Shown here piece by piece: positions 33,678 through 35,240 of a stretch of DNA of 35,240 nt. The notes below the pieces were generated by a model. The model saw only the letters and a list, made by a program, of their open reading frames with translations, ran no database searches and was not told the origin of the DNA. How positions within the stretch are numbered: position 1 is the first letter of the stretch; each line of letters opens with the position of its first letter. This DNA comes from Lysobacteraceae bacterium UBA6001 (GTDB taxonomy: Bacteria; Pseudomonadota; Gammaproteobacteria; Xanthomonadales; Xanthomonadaceae), in contig DJAN01000139.1 in assembly GCA_002429615.1 (NCBI GenBank), forward strand, positions 19,006-54,245, in the 5' to 3' direction. Both the position numbers and the translations under genes were made by a program.

Positions 33678-34157
33678 TCAGCCCGCCAGCAACCCGCGCT
33701 CCAGCAGCCACGCGCGCGCATTCTCCGCGTCCTGCTCGAACCACGCCCGCGTCGATCCCAGCCGGTACGTGTAACCCCACGCATCCATGTCGGCCATCAG
33801 CCGCGCACTGCCCACGCCAGGCAGCGCGCCCGCCAGCACGATCTGCAGGTAACAGGTGGCATCTTCCTCGGCCACCGAGTCGGTGGCATCGGTATGCACC
33901 TGCGCGCGCTTTTCCGGCGGCAGCACGATCAGGTGGCAGGCCTCGTGCAGCATCGAATGCACCGGCGTGTCATCGCGCACGTAGACATCGCTGCCGATGA
34001 TTCCCGCCTCCGGCTCGCCCCAGTAACTGCCCGGAATCGGCGCGCCATCCGCCACGCGGTGCAGGCGCAGGCCGTGCCGCGCGAGCAGGGTGGTGGCATC
34101 GGCCAGGTCGATGTCGGCCAGGCGGGTGACCACGGGTTCGGCGGCGGGGCTGTCCAA
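33678..34157 (-). CDS. Small HExxH protein, candidate zinc metalloprotein
   Basis: This protein of 159 residues has unknown family. Residues 66-77 (VHSMLHEACHLI) contain an HExxH motif (H71, E72, H75), and E97/E98 in SVAEEDATCYLQ could supply the third ligand as in gluzincins. There is no signal peptide or membrane segment. The apparent longer frame from 34202 reads through the minE terminator, so I start at the TTG at 34157, which has AGGA 7 bases upstream. It is transcribed in the same direction as minD-minE but separated from them by that terminator. The role could be a peptidase or only a metal-binding fold. Confidence 0.65.
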   Translation of the reverse strand: MDSPAAEPVVTRLADIDLADATTLLARHGLRLHRVADGAPIPGSYWGEPEAGIIGSDVYVRDDTPVHSMLHEACHLIVLPPEKRAQVHTDATDSVAEEDATCYLQIVLAGALPGVGSARLMADMDAWGYTYRLGSTRAWFEQDAENARAWLLERGLLAG

Positions 34158-34170
34158 CGGCGGTTCCTGC

Positions 34171-34198
34171 AAAAGAGCGCCGGCCCTGGGGCCGGCGC
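34171..34198 (-). terminator. Intrinsic terminator of the min operon
   Basis: On the minus strand a perfect 10-bp GC stem (GCGCCGGCCC with GGGCCGGCGC, 2-base loop) is followed by TCTTTT. It begins 9 bases after the minE stop. Confidence 0.85.
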
Positions 34199-34206
34199 GC
34201 ATGGGC

Positions 34207-34464
34207 TTACTTGTCCGGGTCTTCCGGCAGCGCCACGGAGATGTCGAGCACGTCGTTGTGGCCGTCCTTGATCAGGTCGACCTTCACCGCATCGGCGTCG
34301 ATGTTGACGTACTTCTTGATCACTTCCAGCAGCTCGCGCTGCAGCAGCGGCAGGTAATCCGGGCCGCCACGCTGCGAGCGTTCCTGCGCGATGATGATCT
34401 GCAGGCGGTTCTTCGCGGTTTCGGCGGTGTTCTTCTTGCTCTTGAGAAAGTCGAGCAGTCCCAT
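34207..34464 (-). CDS. minE: Cell division topological specificity factor MinE
   Basis: This 85-residue protein has the MinE N-terminal amphipathic membrane helix ([18 protein letters not shown]), the MinD-contact segment [16 protein letters not shown] (residues 17-32) and the C-terminal topological-specificity domain ([17 protein letters not shown] onward). It drives the pole-to-pole oscillation of MinCD so that the Z-ring forms at mid-cell. Length equals that of xanthomonad MinE. It starts 3 bases after the minD stop. Confidence 0.97.
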   Translation of the reverse strand: MGLLDFLKSKKNTAETAKNRLQIIIAQERSQRGGPDYLPLLQRELLEVIKKYVNIDADAVKVDLIKDGHNDVLDISVALPEDPDK

Positions 34465-34467
34465 GCC

Positions 34468-35240
34468 TTAGCCTCCGAACAGCTTGCTGAAGAAGCCTTT
34501 CTTCTCCACCGAGGTGAAGCGCATCGGCCGATCCTCGCCGAGGATGCGCGCCACCGCGTCATCGTAGGCCTGGCCGGCCGGCGATTCGGCATCCAGGATC
34601 ACCGGCTCGCCCTTGTTGGAGGCGTTGAGCACGTCGCCCGATTCCGGGATCACGCCGATCGCCTTCAGGCCCAGCACTTCTTCCACGTCGTTGATCGACA
34701 GCATCTCGCCGGCTTCCACGCGCGGCGGGCTGTAGCGGGTGAGCAGCAGCGCGGCCGGGACGTTCTGGCCGGCTTCGGCCTTGTGGGTCTTGGAGTCGAG
34801 CAGGCCGATGATGCGGTCCGAGTCGCGCACCGAGGACACTTCCGGGTTCACCACGACCACGGCGCGGTCGGCGAAGTACATCGCCAGGAACGCGCCCTTT
34901 TCGATGCCGGCCGGCGAGTCGCAGACGATGAAGTCGAAGCCGTCGGCGGCCAGGTCCTTGAGCACCTTCTCCACGCCTTCCTTGGTCAGCGCGTCCTTGT
35001 CGCGGGTCTGCGAGGCGGCCAGCACGTACAGGTTGTCGAAACGCTTGTCCTTGATCAGCGCCTGCTTCAGCGTCGCTTCGCCATGGACGACGTTGACGAA
35101 GTCGTACACCACGCGGCGCTCGCAGCCCATGATCAGGTCGAGGTTGCGCAGGCCGACGTCGAAATCGATGACCGCGACCTTCTTGCCGCGACGCGCCAGG
35201 CCGCAGGCCAGGCTCGCGCTGGTGGTGGTCTTGCCGACGC
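34468..35240 (-). CDS. minD: Septum site-determining protein MinD, N-terminus cut by window edge
   Basis: About 257 residues of this ParA/MinD-type ATPase are visible; the gene continues past the right edge. The window cuts at the deviant Walker A (only GVGKTTT is left), followed by VIDFDVGLRNLDLIMG, the Walker B-like DFIVCDSPAGIEKGA and the C-terminal amphipathic membrane-targeting end KKGFFSKLFGG. It recruits MinC to the membrane to block Z-ring assembly away from mid-cell. The first nine bases or so of the gene and minC, usually upstream, are not in the window. Confidence 0.97.
   Translation of the reverse strand, partial: VGKTTTSASLACGLARRGKKVAVIDFDVGLRNLDLIMGCERRVVYDFVNVVHGEATLKQALIKDKRFDNLYVLAASQTRDKDALTKEGVEKVLKDLAADGFDFIVCDSPAGIEKGAFLAMYFADRAVVVVNPEVSSVRDSDRIIGLLDSKTHKAEAGQNVPAALLLTRYSPPRVEAGEMLSINDVEEVLGLKAIGVIPESGDVLNASNKGEPVILDAESPAGQAYDDAVARILGEDRPMRFTSVEKKGFFSKLFGG

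Noticed and set aside
34158..34202. N-terminal extension of the HExxH protein from an ATG at 34202
   Set aside because: These bases form the minE terminator hairpin and its U tract; the residues (MRAGPRAGALL) are just the translated stem.
1..35240. tRNA, rRNA, insertion sequence or prophage genes
   Set aside because: I saw no cloverleaf-like sequence, rRNA stretch, transposase or integrase motif on either strand.

Overview
The window is GC-rich chromosomal DNA of a gammaproteobacterium in the Xanthomonadaceae (Xanthomonas, Pseudoxanthomonas, Stenotrophomonas, Lysobacter group). This rests on the large Xanthomonas/Caulobacter-type TonB-dependent receptor, the siderophore-receptor/DUF3325/DUF3649/PepSY gene set, the M2 peptidase (ACE) homologue and scattered copies of a TGTAGGAGCGGCTTCAGCC repeat. 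The genus cannot be fixed from the sequence alone. Strong ATG/GTG/TTG starts with Shine-Dalgarno sequences and short overlaps define the real genes. The many very long antisense frames are high-GC shadows. No gene-free stretch exceeds 300 bases.

Left part (1-9725, perhaps to 11320): a pectin/oligogalacturonate utilisation locus. On the minus strand lie kduD (cut by the window edge) and kduI, a LacI-family regulator, and the run FAH-family enzyme, TRAP dctP, dctQ, dctM, then a secreted GH43 enzyme. Diverging on the plus strand are two secreted alpha/beta-hydrolase esterases that overlap by 4 bases. A small toxin-antitoxin-like pair sits between kduI and the LacI gene. The pathway continues at 20442-24554 with a large TonB-dependent receptor and kdgK, and a 1276-residue secreted LamG-containing protein of unrecognised catalytic class (16423-20253). 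The four key transcription starts (kduI, FAH gene, receptor, kdgK) share the sequence ATGACACCGNTNNNCA, which I read as the operator of the LacI regulator. The model is that polymer is cut and de-esterified outside the inner membrane, oligomers enter through the receptor, monomers enter through the TRAP carrier, and KduI, KduD and KdgK produce 2-keto-3-deoxy-6-phosphogluconate.

Between the two halves of that locus is an apparent iron-siderophore operon (11858-16253, minus): receptor, DUF3325, DUF3649 and PepSY-TM protein. It faces an unrelated small hypothetical gene.

Right part (24638-35240): ordinary and envelope genes. A perfect 34-base palindrome ends kdgK and a small membrane-protein gene. 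Then come an M2 dipeptidyl carboxypeptidase lipoprotein and an envelope-modification operon (GT39/ArnT-like, PAP2, phosphoethanolamine transferase) transcribed away from a two-component system. The sensor kinase gene stops inside a repeat element. The window ends with a small HExxH protein gene, minE and the 3' part of minD.
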